The notes under the pieces were generated by a model. It saw only the letters and a list, made by a program, of their open reading frames with translations, was not told where the DNA came from and searched no databases. From Microdochium bolleyi (lineage: Eukaryota; Ascomycota; Sordariomycetes; Xylariales; Microdochiaceae), in the NCBI GenBank assembly GCA_001566295.1, contig KQ964246.1, forward strand, positions 3,100,001-3,164,000: a stretch of DNA of 64,000 nt, given 5' to 3'. Each line of letters starts with the position of its first letter. Position 1 is the stretch's first letter. The translations under genes were made by a program, and so were the position numbers. Shown here piece by piece: positions 34,262 to 45,338 of the stretch.

Positions 34262-34975
34262 CTAGTTTTTTCCAGTGCTGCCAAAGCCACCGGCGCCCCG
34301 GACGCTCTCTTCTAGCTCGGCAACCTCGACGACCTCAGGAGTGTAGATGCGCTCGATGACGAGCTGGGCCACGCGGTCGCCTTCGGCCACGGCAAAGTCT
34401 GTGTCGTTGTGGTTGAACAGCAGGACCTTGACCTGGCCTCTGTAATCAGCGTCGATGACGCCCGCGCCGGTGTCGATGAAGTGCTTGCTGGCAAGGCCAC
34501 TACGGGGGGCAATGCGGCCGTCTGTTGGAAGGAAGTAAGGCGCAGTTAGCAGCTGAAAATAGAAGCCCGACGACGGCCCGTTGAACGCCCAGTGCGACGA
34601 AACAACAGGGCCCAGTGTAATTGTGTACGTACAAGTACCCGCAGGGACAGCGATGGCAATGTCAGTGTCGACGAGAGCCTTGCCGCGAGCTGGGATTGTG
34701 GTGGCCTTGGAGGCGTAGATGTCGTAGCCAGCGGCAAAGGCGCTGCCGCGTGTGGGGAGCTTGGCGGTCTCGGAGAGCTTCTTGATCAACAAGGGAGGTG
34801 CCTGCTCGAGGGCGGGCACGGCAGTGCCATTGCTGCTGTTCTCTGTGGTAGCGGTGGACATGTTGTTTTCCTTGCTGCCGGTGGTTGTGGTTGGGACTGA
34901 GGGGTCTGTCTTGACTCTCTTTGCCGGAGGAGACGTGGGCGGTGAAGTAATAATGGGGAGCTCACTGGTGCTCAT
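34262..34975 (-). CDS. DUT1: dUTP diphosphatase
   Basis: Two exons, 34633-34975 and 34262-34521, give 200 residues. The start is the first ATG (MSTSELPII); a TTG lies six codons before. A disordered N-terminus of about 60 residues carries a possible nuclear signal (PPAKRVKTD). The five trimeric dUTPase motifs are intact: AAGYDIYAS (1), GRIAPRSGLASKH (2), GVIDADYRGQVKVLLFNH (3), GDRVAQLVIERI (4) and RGAGGFGSTG (5). It turns dUTP into dUMP and keeps uracil out of DNA. The splice falls inside motif 2 (AGT-Y-GRIAP). The 111-bp intron has no in-frame stop, so retention would insert 37 residues just before the active-site motif. Confidence 0.95.
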   Translation of the reverse strand: MSTSELPIITSPPTSPPAKRVKTDPSVPTTTTGSKENNMSTATTENSSNGTAVPALEQAPPLLIKKLSETAKLPTRGSAFAAGYDIYASKATTIPARGKALVDTDIAIAVPAGTCTYTITLGPVVSSHWAFNGPSSGFYFQLLTAPYFLPTDGRIAPRSGLASKHFIDTGAGVIDADYRGQVKVLLFNHNDTDFAVAEGDRVAQLVIERIYTPEVVEVAELEESVRGAGGFGSTGKN

Positions 34976-35460
34976 AATTCGGTGCTGCTGCAACTCAGCT
35001 GGAGACAGCGGTTTCCTAGTGCGAATTGAAGTGTACAGAGTATGTTCAGAGCTATCGGGCAGATTGGCTCGTTGCGAAAGCGTAAGATGAACGGGAAAAG
35101 AGCACTACTATTGTCTGCGGTGATCGGAACTCAACGCTGGGTGGGACTTGCGACGCGTTCCAGGCGGTGGGTTTCGCGTTGAGGGGTTGCTTTTTGGGGA
35201 AGTGCTAAAGCTCGGCTCCGATCTCCAAGCCTGGCTTTCGTGTGCGCCTGCAGCCTCAATCACGAAAGTTGGCTATCTCTAGCCAAACTCTGACCACTAT
35301 TGCAAAGTGTGGAGATGTTGGCAGACCTGGTACATTGTTCCCATTGTTGTGCTTTGGTCGGCAGATTGTGTTGAATGGCTGGTCAGCTCACACTTACAGC
35401 TCGGATTCAGCGGTTGTGTAGAAATCGGCTTCGGGAGCGAAGCACAGATGGTGTTGTACT
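34976..35460. promoter_or_regulatory. dUTPase promoter with MCB box
   Basis: ACGCGT is at 35153-35158, about 178 bp upstream of the dUTPase ATG, with TCGCGT at 35174-35179. The same element is found upstream of PCNA, which fits joint G1/S control (inference). The far side is the CENP-K 3' end. Confidence 0.5.
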
Positions 35461-36512
35461 TCAGTCATCGAGCTCGCGGCCGAAGTCGATCAATCGCAGC
35501 TTCGCCGAGTCCTTGGGGTGGAATTGGGCGACCTTGGAACGCACCAGGAACCTCGATGCTGCAGTCTCCCGTTGTATCTGGACATAGGCGGCCGAGTAGT
35601 CGCCATCTGACTGGGCAAGACTGTTCAAGAGAGCTTCAGTGAGCTCGCGCATGTCCGCAGCCGCAGCAGTTGCCTCGTCGCGACCACTCGTGGCGCTGCC
35701 TCCAGAGCTGTCTCCCTGAGGCTGCCCCCATATCTCGTCAATCCGGCGTTGCCGCTTGTCCTGGTTCGGGTCGTCCTTGGCTTTCTTCAGTCTTCCTTGT
35801 GCATTGAACCCGGCCGCCAGGTCGTTGGCGTCGAAGTCAACCATGTCGCCCACTACTGGCCCTCCCATCTCCTCCGCAGCAAGCATAGCAGCGAGATGCT
35901 CATCTATGAACTTCTTCATGGCCCTCAGCAGCTTTGACGTCTCCTTATCGTAGGACTTTGACTTTTGCTTCAGCTCGCTGATGCGCTCTCTAGCTACATC
36001 CTCGGGGCCCAGCTCCATCTGGTTGGCGATATCGTTCTTCAGAGAGCGAATACGCCGTTGCAGACTTTGGTTGAGAGCCTGATTGTCCTTGAGACTCGTC
36101 TGCTCGACTTGAAGACGCTTCTTGGCCTGGTCGACTGAGTCGGCGTGCACAGCAAGGTACACCCTCGTGTCCTCGACCGTCTGGTGCGTCTTCTGCAACG
36201 CCAGAAGCGCTGGCAGCACCGAGTCCGGAAAGGGTAGATAAGGCGGCTGCGATGCAAGATTGTCGTAAGCGTTCTTCATGACCTCTAATGACGCGAGAGG
36301 CGAGGCTGCCTGTGACTTCTTGTGCGATGCAGATTGTGCGCGAAGCTAGGCAGTTCATCAGCATGAGTCCAAGTGAGCGCTTGAGGAGAATGGACACTGA
36401 CTTTGGAGAGTGCGGCTTCATGTTCCCTGATCCTGTCCTGGAGCTCTGCAATTGTGTCTTGGACGCGGGTGTGGTGCAGCTCGGGGCTGTCATCGTCGAA
36501 CGCGTCCTCCAT
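35461..36512 (-). CDS. kinetochore protein, CENP-K/Sim4 family
   Basis: Two exons, 36402-36512 and 35461-36345, give 331 residues. Mostly coiled coil: HTRVQDTIAELQDRIREHE near the N-terminus, then DSVDQAKKRLQVEQTSLKD and KQKSKSYDKETSKLLRAMK. The end of the protein resembles human CENP-K: LRAMKKFIDEHLAAML parallels LSTLGEFLEDHF, and VAQFHPKDSAKLRLIDF parallels IALRHPEDPTRIRLEAF. CENP-K is part of the CENP-HIKM group of the inner kinetochore (Sim4 in fission yeast). A Ser/Ala-rich acidic insert separates the two halves. Function rests on this C-terminal likeness, so confidence is moderate. Confidence 0.7.
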
Positions 36513-38070
36513 GATCGCGGTGGCGGCTGTCTTGTTGGCAATCACCACTTTGGTAGAATGCAGCAAAGCACAATAGAAGGCAGAAAATCGCCCTGGCTGC
36601 TCTGTGCACGATTTGTTTCACGTACGATATTGTGATTATGGGAAGTTGACGATTTGGATGGGGCTACATGGGCGCGTTTGGTGCTATCACAAGCACCAGC
36701 AAGGAAGCAAGCCTCTTCAATCTTGGACCAACTCGAGATAGAACGCATCATTGAGGCAGCAACACAACATGTCAAAAAGCGAGGAGATCTTGAAGCTGGC
36801 AATAGGCTGCATGTCGTCGCCATCGATCTTGCGACTACTATTGCTAGCATTGAATTGAAGACAGTCATCAAGTATGCTCGTAGCCCAGCGTCCGTCACAC
36901 AGCACGGGCGGCGCGTGGTACTGCACATCCAGCAAGCAAGCATTCTGTCCAACAAGTGGGTCTGGGCGCATTCCAGAGGGTTGTGAAGCCGCGCGTATTG
37001 TTGGATGCCCCGTGTTACATTGTATGCCCTCCTTACATGCTCAGGAGTTCCTCACGTGTGTCAACCGGGTCATTGGTGTTCTTCATCCTCAAGATTCGCG
37101 CTGATGTGCTCGTCCGTTCACTGTGGGAATATCGTCGACTCTCGAGCGTCGTCAAGAAGTGCTTGGAGCACAAGCACCATTTGATCATTCCAAGGTTAGC
37201 CTTGGTTTCCCCGATCTTTCTGTGCCCCATATTTTCATCAGCACGAGCCAGTTACGTCCTCTCCTTTTGGGAGCCACTCCTTCGCGCCAGCTGGAGCTTC
37301 CCTGCCTGCTTCGATCTGGGCAGTCTCCTTCTCTGGACCTCAACTCCTCCATCAACCACGACCGCCTCTTCATCACCAATCGCGACAACAGCACATCAGG
37401 TGACCGCTCACTTGTGATCGCAACCTCGAGTCGCTGTCGAGATCAGATTTAGGACGCGTTCGTCTCGCAGGAGGAAGCCTCCCGGTCAAGAGCACCGAGA
37501 TTGCCTGCCTTGAGAACTGTTGGTTCACAGGTTTGAGAAGAGGAAGGACCTCTGGCCCACGAACCCCGTCACTGCTCTCCGCACCTCCTCCGTCAACCTC
37601 ATCGCGCTCGCCGTCCGTCCTTCCACCACCAGCCTTGAACTAGGTCCAAGCCTTCCCGTCCTGGTTGATCCGGGCCATCTCCATCACTGCTGCCGTGTCC
37701 TCGCCTACGCGACGTCCGACAGTCCACCATCTTCCTCCTCGCCCGTCCATCGAGCTTCCGACCTAGACCGATATTCTCTCACATCATTATCCTCCTCCGC
37801 CTCCATTCGTTGTCATCGCGACCCTCACGAGAACTACCTACTCCGATCCGACCTCCCGCTCCTGCCTGTACACATCCAAAATCACAGCCTCCGTCCCGAG
37901 CCACTACACCTGCACGTTTTCCTTCGGAAACCTTTGTGGTGTAGATAGATCGTCGATAAATACCAATTTCACCGATATTGGCTCTGCACAGCCAAAGAAA
38001 GACTTCTGAATCAGGGGCCCGTTTCGCAGAGTGAATCAAGCTCGATTACATCACAGAAAGCAAAGACACC
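36513..38070. other. divergent interval, CENP-K / KH-protein promoters
   Basis: About 1.56 kb. A 110-codon frame at 36654-36986 (+) looks protein-like in composition but overlaps an antisense frame and has no domain. The sequence from 37200 to 38000 is pyrimidine-rich, as in long fungal 5' leaders. Confidence 0.45.
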
Positions 38071-39688
38071 ATGTCTGCCTCGCCAACACACCACACAAAC
38101 CCGGCCAAGCGCCCGCTGGAGGACGCATCCTCGCCGTCAAGGGGAAACGACCAGCCGGACGCGAAGAGACCAGCACTCGACAAGGTTATCAACAACAATA
38201 ACGACGAGGACGACCAGGAGGACGATACTGTCGACATCCCCGAAAGCAATGGCGACAAGTCTCCCTCTGCTTCTTCGGCCACAGCTGCGCAGGAGGCTGA
38301 CGAGGCTACGAATGGCGCCAAGGCCGACTCCAAGGACGACCAGGGCGACACTGTCGTTTCGGATGCTGGCGAAGGCAAAGCTGCACCCTCGACTGGAACC
38401 GGACAAGTTGCCGTCCCTAACGCCACGCCCAGCAATGTCAACGATGAGACTGCCTGGATCCACATCCGAGCTGTGATCTCCAGCCCGGAAGCCGCAACCA
38501 TCATCGGAAAGGGCGGTGAGAACGTTTCAAACATCCGCAAGCAATCCGGTGCCAAGTGCACAGTCAGTGACTACCAGAAGGGTGCCGTAGAACGTATCCT
38601 TACCGTCAGCGGTGTCGTAGATGCGGTCGCGAAGGTCAGTCATGCTCTATCATCTATTTTACAAAGATCTTGAAGCTAACGGGACTCTGCAGGCTTTTGG
38701 CTTGATCATTCGAACACTCAACAACGAGCCTCTCACGGAGCCGTCCAGTGCTCAGTCCAAAACTTACCCACTCCGTCTACTGATTCCGCACGTGCTCATC
38801 GGCTCGATCATTGGCAAGGCCGGCGTCCGAATTCGCGAGATTCAAGAGGCATCTGGCGCACGCCTCAATGCTTCCGACTCGTGCCTACCTCTTTCGAGCG
38901 AGCGTTCGCTGGTTGTAATGGGTGTTGCTGATGCTGTCCACATCGCTACTTACTATGTTGGCAGTACCCTACTCGAGCAATTGAACGAGCGCTTTGGCGG
39001 TCCTGCTGCTTCGGCTTATGCTACTCGCAGCGGTGGACCAGCCGGCGTCACCCCAGGAGGACTTCAGGTAGTACCATACAACCCCCAGCCGGCCGGTGGC
39101 AACTTCGGCCAGCGTGACATGTATGCTCGCCGCCCTGATCCGCGCTCTCAGCACGCTCAACCTCCGGCCTATGGACAGCAATACCCGCCTCACGCTGGTG
39201 CGCCTCAGGCCCACCCAAGTGCGCCGCTTCACTATGCGCCTCAGGCTGGTGGCTACGGTGGCCCTGGGCCTCACGCAGCTCCTCACCACGCCGGACCTCA
39301 AGGAGGGCCTCAACACCCCCACGGCGGTGCTCCTCACGGACAGCCACCGATGCACGGCGGCATGGCGGGCGCACCCTTGACACAGCAGATCTACATCCCC
39401 AACGATATGGTTGGTGCCATCATCGGCAAGGGCGGTCAGAAGATCAACGAAATACGCCAGATCAGTGGAAGTGTGATCAAGATCAACGAGCCGCAAGACA
39501 ACAGCAACGAGCGCCTGGTGACAATCACGGGCACAGAAGAGTGCAACAAGCTGGCACTGTACATGTTGTACTCACGACTTGGTATGTTTTCCAATCAGAA
39601 GGCCACTGCGCCGGACCCCTAACGCCCTAGAGTAAACAAGAGCTGACCAAGCATACAACTTATAGAAAGCGAAAAACACCGAGTCTAA
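38071..39688 (+). CDS. triple KH-domain RNA-binding protein (Rnc1/Pbp2-like)
   Basis: Three exons: 38071-38634, 38693-39581 and 39666-39688, giving 491 residues. An acidic, disordered N-terminus of about 125 residues is followed by three KH domains. Their GxxG loops are IIGKGGENVSNIRKQ, IIGKAGVRIREIQE and IIGKGGQKINEIRQ. A Pro/His/Gly/Ala-rich linker of about 110 residues (AHPSAPLHYAPQAGGYGG) separates KH2 and KH3. The last exon encodes only the tail ESEKHRV, which continues YSRL as in homologues. Fission yeast Rnc1 binds and stabilises a MAPK phosphatase mRNA; yeast Pbp2 and Hek2 are relatives. The RNA targets here are unknown. Confidence 0.9.
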
Positions 39689-42600
39689 GTGGCTGCCACG
39701 TATAGCGCATCACCACAACAGTTTGATGTCCATTTTGATCATATCAGACGTCGGGGCTATCCAGTGCTGCGGAAACAGCTGCTTCGATGCAGGGCACTGT
39801 CACTACACACGCTTTACAGGACTAGGCTGCCGAGGTTCCGTCTGGCCGGAGTGGCGTATAGGATTAAGCCGCAACCTGCTGGCTGGGAAAAATTGAAAAT
39901 TGGGAAACGATTCCGCTCTGGCTTCTCCAGGTGTCTTGACTACAATTTGAGCAGCAGAAAAATACACGTCTTTGAATGCTCGCCGTTTGCGCCTTGTGTA
40001 TGTGCCGGCGACAGTGGACCACCATGGGTGTCACGGGGAGTTGACCACTACCCATGTTTTTCCAAGACTTTTGCGGTCATTGTGCGTCACACTTCATAGC
40101 TACTGCCCGCTAGGATGGCACAAACTACAGACCCGGAGATTCTCAAAAGTCCCGGCAGAGATGTAAGGTTCGAGGCTCGGTTGACCAAATGTCCAATCTA
40201 GTCATGGCTTGATTCGTGCGGAAGTCTCGCACATACTAAACTTGGAAGAGAAACGACTTCCCCACTCCCCAGATCACAAACAATTGTTTTTCACTTCCGC
40301 GACACAATCAATAGGCTAATGCAATACCGCTATTGTGGCTGGGCATGATGTGGGTGGTGGCAGTGGTACCCGAAAATGCACTTTGGGGTTGGATACAGGC
40401 TCTCTGCCTGCCAGGGGTCTTTGCACGGCCTCGCTGCCGTTGCAGTGCATACAAAGATCTGACATGCTTGATGCATGCACACGTGTGTGTATGCATCTCA
40501 TGGGTCGACGCTGGCAATACGAACTCAGGCACCTCAGATCTGACAATGCTGCACATTGCGATGAGATCTGGATGACTATTATGACACAAATTGTCTAAAT
40601 CACGAGCATCGTCGGCAGGGAAAAAGAAGATTGACTCCTCCATGGTATTTTTTATTTTTAGAAGTTAATAAAGTGGTGACATCAACACACCTGGTGGAAA
40701 GATCACATGTGTACTTTCTTAAAAGGAGAGAGAGAGAGGGAGAGGGAGAGAGAGACAATAGAATATGCGGAAGTACCCGAGTACGACAGACAAGCATGGA
40801 GTAACAGTCATTGTGATCTGGACAACCTCGTGTGAATTCCGTGCTCTTCGTTGCGTCATACCCTAGGTTAGATCATGTGCATCGGCACGGCTCCGGCGAA
40901 AGCCGAGAGCGTAGATCTGGCCTGGTCATCAGGCCCTCTCTGTTGGTACGGAAGGGGTTGGGTTTGCGAGCTGCGAGCGTCCCCATGAGATAGGTACTGA
41001 AGACGAGAGAAACCACGTGGGCTCACGGCGGCCGGCATTCCCTAGTATCCGTATACTCTCGTGTGTGGGGAAAAACGTGTGGCGCATTTGTGGTGACGGC
41101 GGGGGCCAAGGACATGATGGGATTCCTCATTGCCCATGCCTCACCCTGCTCTGCATTAGGAGACAACGCCGATGCCGCACCACACAGCCTCGACGCAGCT
41201 GCTGGAGCTGCCGAGCGTGGCGTCTGTCGAAAGGCTTTCGCGACTGCAGCTACTCGGCGCACACCACAGCCTAGCTACAGGCGCATTCGCATTGGCTATG
41301 TTGCGAATGGATTGTGAGTGTGGTGTTGGTGGCGCTGGTATTGAGCATCCCAAGCAGGATCCTGGTTGCACGTTTTTCGAGCTGCGAGCACGGGCAGCCC
41401 GGGGCATTGTGTCAGCTCTAATGGCGGCTTGTGTGTTGTTTTACTGGTTGATGACGATCGATTCAGCTGCGAGATCCGGTCAGCCGCCAAGGCTGACAGT
41501 AAGTCCTGGATGGATGCAGCTGGCGGACTCTGGATAATAGTTCCGCCCCTCCATGGCCCTACATAGTTTCAGGCCCAGGCCAGCCCTGAAGAGAAGCACC
41601 AGCTCGCCAGGATCGACAAGCAATGTCCAAGACACGGGACGTTGGACTCATGGCTTTGACAGCGATGGGCTTGGCTGCTCTAGCGCAGCACAGGCTATGG
41701 AGTGACGAATCGAACGACGAGCCGCGGAGCCGTCCGAAGAGGTCGCGCCTTCAACAACACCATGGTATCCCGAATATGCAGAGAATGGACCGTTGCCAAT
41801 TGTGTACAACGGAATACTCCACAAGATCGACCGGAGCTGCTGCGGTGAGCACGTCCCCGTGCGGGTCAACCGCACGGTCAGCTGGCCCGCGCCCGTAGGA
41901 CCTGAACCAACGGGGAAGTTGTTCTCCAATTCTGTCTTAGCGACGGGTCTGCTGGGCTCATGCTGACTGTCGGTGTAATGAACAAGAGGCTATCGCCGAT
42001 GTTTCCGACCATCGCACTACAACGGCTGAATCTTGTGCTAGTGACCCATGACTATTCGTTGGTCAACTAGTTAGCCGTTGGAGGTTTCCCGACCAGGCGC
42101 ATACACTCCATCAAGCTGGCGCTTACGGCTTGACTCGCGTTGCCCGCTTCAGCCCAGCATCATTTTCGGAGCGGTTACAGAATGGAGACATCCTGCCTGG
42201 ACAAGCAAGGGGGCCTCCCGGTACAGCCTCTAGGACCTGGCAGATGCTGGGTCCCAGAAGACACCGGCGGGGAACACTCACGCGCTCCTCGAATGGATCT
42301 CCTGCGCGCTAATAAGTTGGTGGTTATGGGTAATTACCATCGTACCAGCAGCGCGAGGATTGTGGATGACGGCGAATTGGACTCGGAGCTCCACGAGAGA
42401 GAAAGAACGTCGCTAGCGCAGACTGCAAGCCCCGTAGCTGTGCCTGCGCATGCATGCCACAGTGTGGCCGTCGATCCGCCTCGAGTGCGAGCGAAAGCTC
42501 GCCTCGAGCTCGGCGACTGCCCGCTGGTGGTCCTATTTTCGTTCTTCTTCTTCACCCAGAGTAGCAATAGCGTCTTGCCAGAGGGTGAATATGTCGAGGG

Positions 42601-43628
42601 CGTCGAAGTCGGGCGCCTCATCACGAATGGTCTAGCCGCTGCGGATACGATTCCAAGTGGCGGCGGGCTTGATCAAGGGTCGCGATCTTGCACGGAGCCG
42701 ATGACGTCTGTGGTGCGGTGGTATATTCCGAGATGCCATGTACAGCGTTAGGGTCCCAAGGGTTATTAGCACTTCCTACACGAGGCTGTGCTTTGAAGAT
42801 CTTCATGGAGCTGCGGGGCTGCCGTGGAGAAGAGTCACGACGGGCGACTCAGAAAAATGCACAGGGGAGTCAATTTGAGTTACATTGCATTGTTGGAAGT
42901 ACCAGTAGGAACTTTGCCGTGACGCGTCGTCTGACTGCGTCCTGCGTATTTGCCCGCGGCAGCAGAGTTTTTGCCCTGCGGCAGGGAAAGTATCGTCCGT
43001 TGCGCAAAGTGCAGGTCTGGTCTCGCCCACGGACGATCAGGGCAGGGAAAAAAGGAGGACGAGCTCATTTCGGCTGGGGCTGCATCTCTAACACACCACC
43101 CGCGAGACCCGGGCGTGTTGGTGGCCGTTGTGTGGCTGGCTGCGAGGTGTGAGTGGGCAAAAGTGCACCTTTGACATGGCGCCTGCAGGGGTCGCAACAT
43201 GGCGAGGGGAGGAAAGGGATAGTCAGGCACGCCTTCCCCAAGCGATGTGCAGGCTGACTACAGGACTTGCTCGGGGCCGTCCAGGCTGCCCATGCCCAGG
43301 TGGGCTTCCAATGCAGCCCTACCAGGAGTCCGACCCTGGACGCTCGGGCGCAGCCTCTCGTCGCACCTTCTTGTCGCTCTCTCGAGGTATTCCCTCTTCT
43401 CTCTTCCTTCCCTCCACGCTGCCGTTCGCACACACATATCAGGTTACCTCCACACTCCTTCGTCTCTGCCTTGCGCAATCCCACACTCCTTCAGCCTACT
43501 TAACCAACCTGCCCGCCCTTGCCAGCCATCATCGCCCAGTCGCGTCACTCAGCTCTCTTTCACCAGTCTCTCGTTTCAGACCATTATACCGGACACTTCC
43601 CGCCACCTCGATACCCCCCATCATCAAA
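39689..43628. other. gene-free region of 3.9 kb
   Basis: The longest gap in the window. Open frames (for example 42140-42751 +, 41172-41537 +) are short, overlap on several frames and show no domain. A GA-rich tract is at 40725-40755. I see no transposon terminal repeats, reverse transcriptase, transposase, tRNA or rRNA. The final 150 bp are pyrimidine-rich and fit the 5' leader of the next gene. Confidence 0.5.
40725..40755. repeat. GA-rich microsatellite
   Basis: Imperfect (GA)n interrupted by GGGA. The tract is about 31 bp in a gene-free stretch. Confidence 0.85.
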
Positions 43629-44333
43629 ATGCGCACCTCCGCCATCGCCGCCGCCGTCATGGCTCTGGCTTCTGCCGTCTCTGCTCAGGTCGATGGCTTT
43701 GCCGTCTTCTCCACGCCCAAGGCGCAGGAGGTTGTCCCTGCCGGCAAGCCCTACGCCCTCAAGTGGGTTGCTGGTGCCTTCTCTGGCAAGGCTGTCCTCT
43801 CCCTCATCGGAGGCGAGACCCAGCCCACCCAGCAGTTCATCGCCAACCTGACCACCATCGAGGTTGGCGCCAACGGTTTCACCTGGGACGTTGACTGCTC
43901 CCTCGGCAAGGCCAAGGTCTACGGCCTCACCATCACCCTCGTCGAGAAGCCCACCACCTTCCAGTGGTCTCAGCCTTTCCGCATCGACAACTCGGGCTGC
44001 GCTGGCCAGAGCAGCTCCTCTGCCTCCGCCTCTTCGTCGGCTGCTGTGTACCCCACTGCCTCCGCCTCCTCGTCTGCTGCTGTCTACCCTACTGCCTCGG
44101 TCTCAAGCACCAAGGTCGTCACCCAGACCAGCACCGCGGCTCCCACCACCATCGTCACCAAGAGCACCACTGAGTCGCACGCCGCCCAGACCTCGAGCTC
44201 CACCAAGGCCCCTACTACTCCTGTCCCGACCACCACCGGTGGCACTACCATCCCCACTGCTGCCGCTGGTAAGGTTGCTGCGGGCTCCTTCGCCCTGGCC
44301 GGTGCTGCCGTCGCCGCTGTCCTCGCTCTCTAA
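43629..44333 (+). CDS. GPI-anchored Ser/Thr-rich cell-wall protein, Kre9/KNH-like N-domain
   Basis: Intronless, 234 residues. A signal peptide (MRTSAIAAAVMALASAVSA) precedes an Ig-like domain of about 110 residues with PAGKPYALKWVA, KAVLSLIGG, GFTWDVDCSLG and TTFQWSQPFRI. This is the pattern of the fungal Ser-Thr-rich GPI/Kre9-KNH group. Next is a Ser/Ala/Thr-rich stalk with a near-perfect repeat (SSSAAVYPTAS twice) and a hydrophobic tail (GSFALAGAAVAAVLAL) with small residues before it for GPI attachment. Codon use is strongly C-ending, as in highly expressed genes. The 5' leader is pyrimidine-rich. It is a distant relative of the 2778-3508 protein. Confidence 0.85.
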   Translation: MRTSAIAAAVMALASAVSAQVDGFAVFSTPKAQEVVPAGKPYALKWVAGAFSGKAVLSLIGGETQPTQQFIANLTTIEVGANGFTWDVDCSLGKAKVYGLTITLVEKPTTFQWSQPFRIDNSGCAGQSSSSASASSSAAVYPTASASSSAAVYPTASVSSTKVVTQTSTAAPTTIVTKSTTESHAAQTSSSTKAPTTPVPTTTGGTTIPTAAAGKVAAGSFALAGAAVAAVLAL

Positions 44334-45338
44334 GCGTAGCATTATTCACATGGTCCTGCGCCTTGTTGCTGTCCGCAGCCTGCGTGCAGACCCCTGGGTT
44401 TTGGGTTGCATATATACGGTCTAGACTTATTCACATGCATTAGTTTTGTCCCTGGATACCTGGTCATGTTACGTCTGTAGTTCATGTAAAATCATAATAC
44501 GATCCTGTTTGATATGGTGAATAGCGTCTTACTTGAAGTACACTAGCAGTTTTGAAGCCTGTGATATGTCGAGAACGCCACCACATGTACAGCTGAGACC
44601 CATGATCCAGACTCGTGGTGCTCAAGGAGAGGTTGCGCACGTGGGTGCATAGCATTACTTGGGGACCTGGTTGCGAACCTCAGCCGTGGAATGTTTCGGG
44701 TCTCGGGTTCTGTTACCGTCCATCCGTGATGTCATTTACGTACATGACGGTGCTCTGCCTGTGTCTAGCCGATGCTGGTGGTTACGGGTTGATCCGCAGT
44801 TGATCTGCAGTTGATCTGCTTTGCAGGTCCAGGACAAGCTCATAGCTAGGAGTACACTACCTGACAGGAAAGGTCAAGTAAACAAGCTCGACCCGCATGA
44901 GGTTGACTAAGCGTAGAATACACAGGAGGCACATCTGGGCTTCTTCGGCGGTCATAGCGCCTTGGTCTAAGGGATGCAGTGATTGTGTTGCAAAGGCTGA
45001 AGTCTTCGTATTTGCGTCGAAGATTTGACTTGTGCTGTGAAGACATTTAGAGTCTTGTTTTGGGAACGGAGTACTATTTCGAGGTCAGCTGACTTGGCGA
45101 CAGGCAGCGGTTTTGATGGGGCAGGCGAGACGCGCTTACACTTCACTTTCCTCGGCTTAGCCCCACCACATCGCTCTTTGCCTTCCCGCAGCGCGTAAAT
45201 GGGGCACTAGCGTACCGCGACGACTCAAGGCAAGGTACCATCGACACCCAAGCTTTGACGACTGCCACGACACAAGTCAAGATACGAACGGGACACTCTC
45301 ATGGAGGCTTCTTGGAACTTCTGTTCCAGCTAGTCTTC
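44334..45338. other. intergenic upstream of RecQ
   Basis: One kilobase between the GPI-protein stop and the RecQ start. It holds an 11-bp triple tandem repeat at 44788-44820 and GC-rich MCB-like words ACGCGC (45130) and GCGCGT (45191). No gene is supported. Confidence 0.5.
44788..44820. repeat. tandem repeat, 11 bp x 3
   Basis: Unit gttgatctgca; the first copy differs at one base (ccg for ctg) and the third ends in t. It looks like a minor slippage repeat. Confidence 0.85.

Noticed and set aside
42140..42751. 203-codon plus-strand frame in the 3.9-kb gap
   Set aside because: Several alternative frames overlap, there is no motif, and the composition is like neighbouring noncoding DNA.
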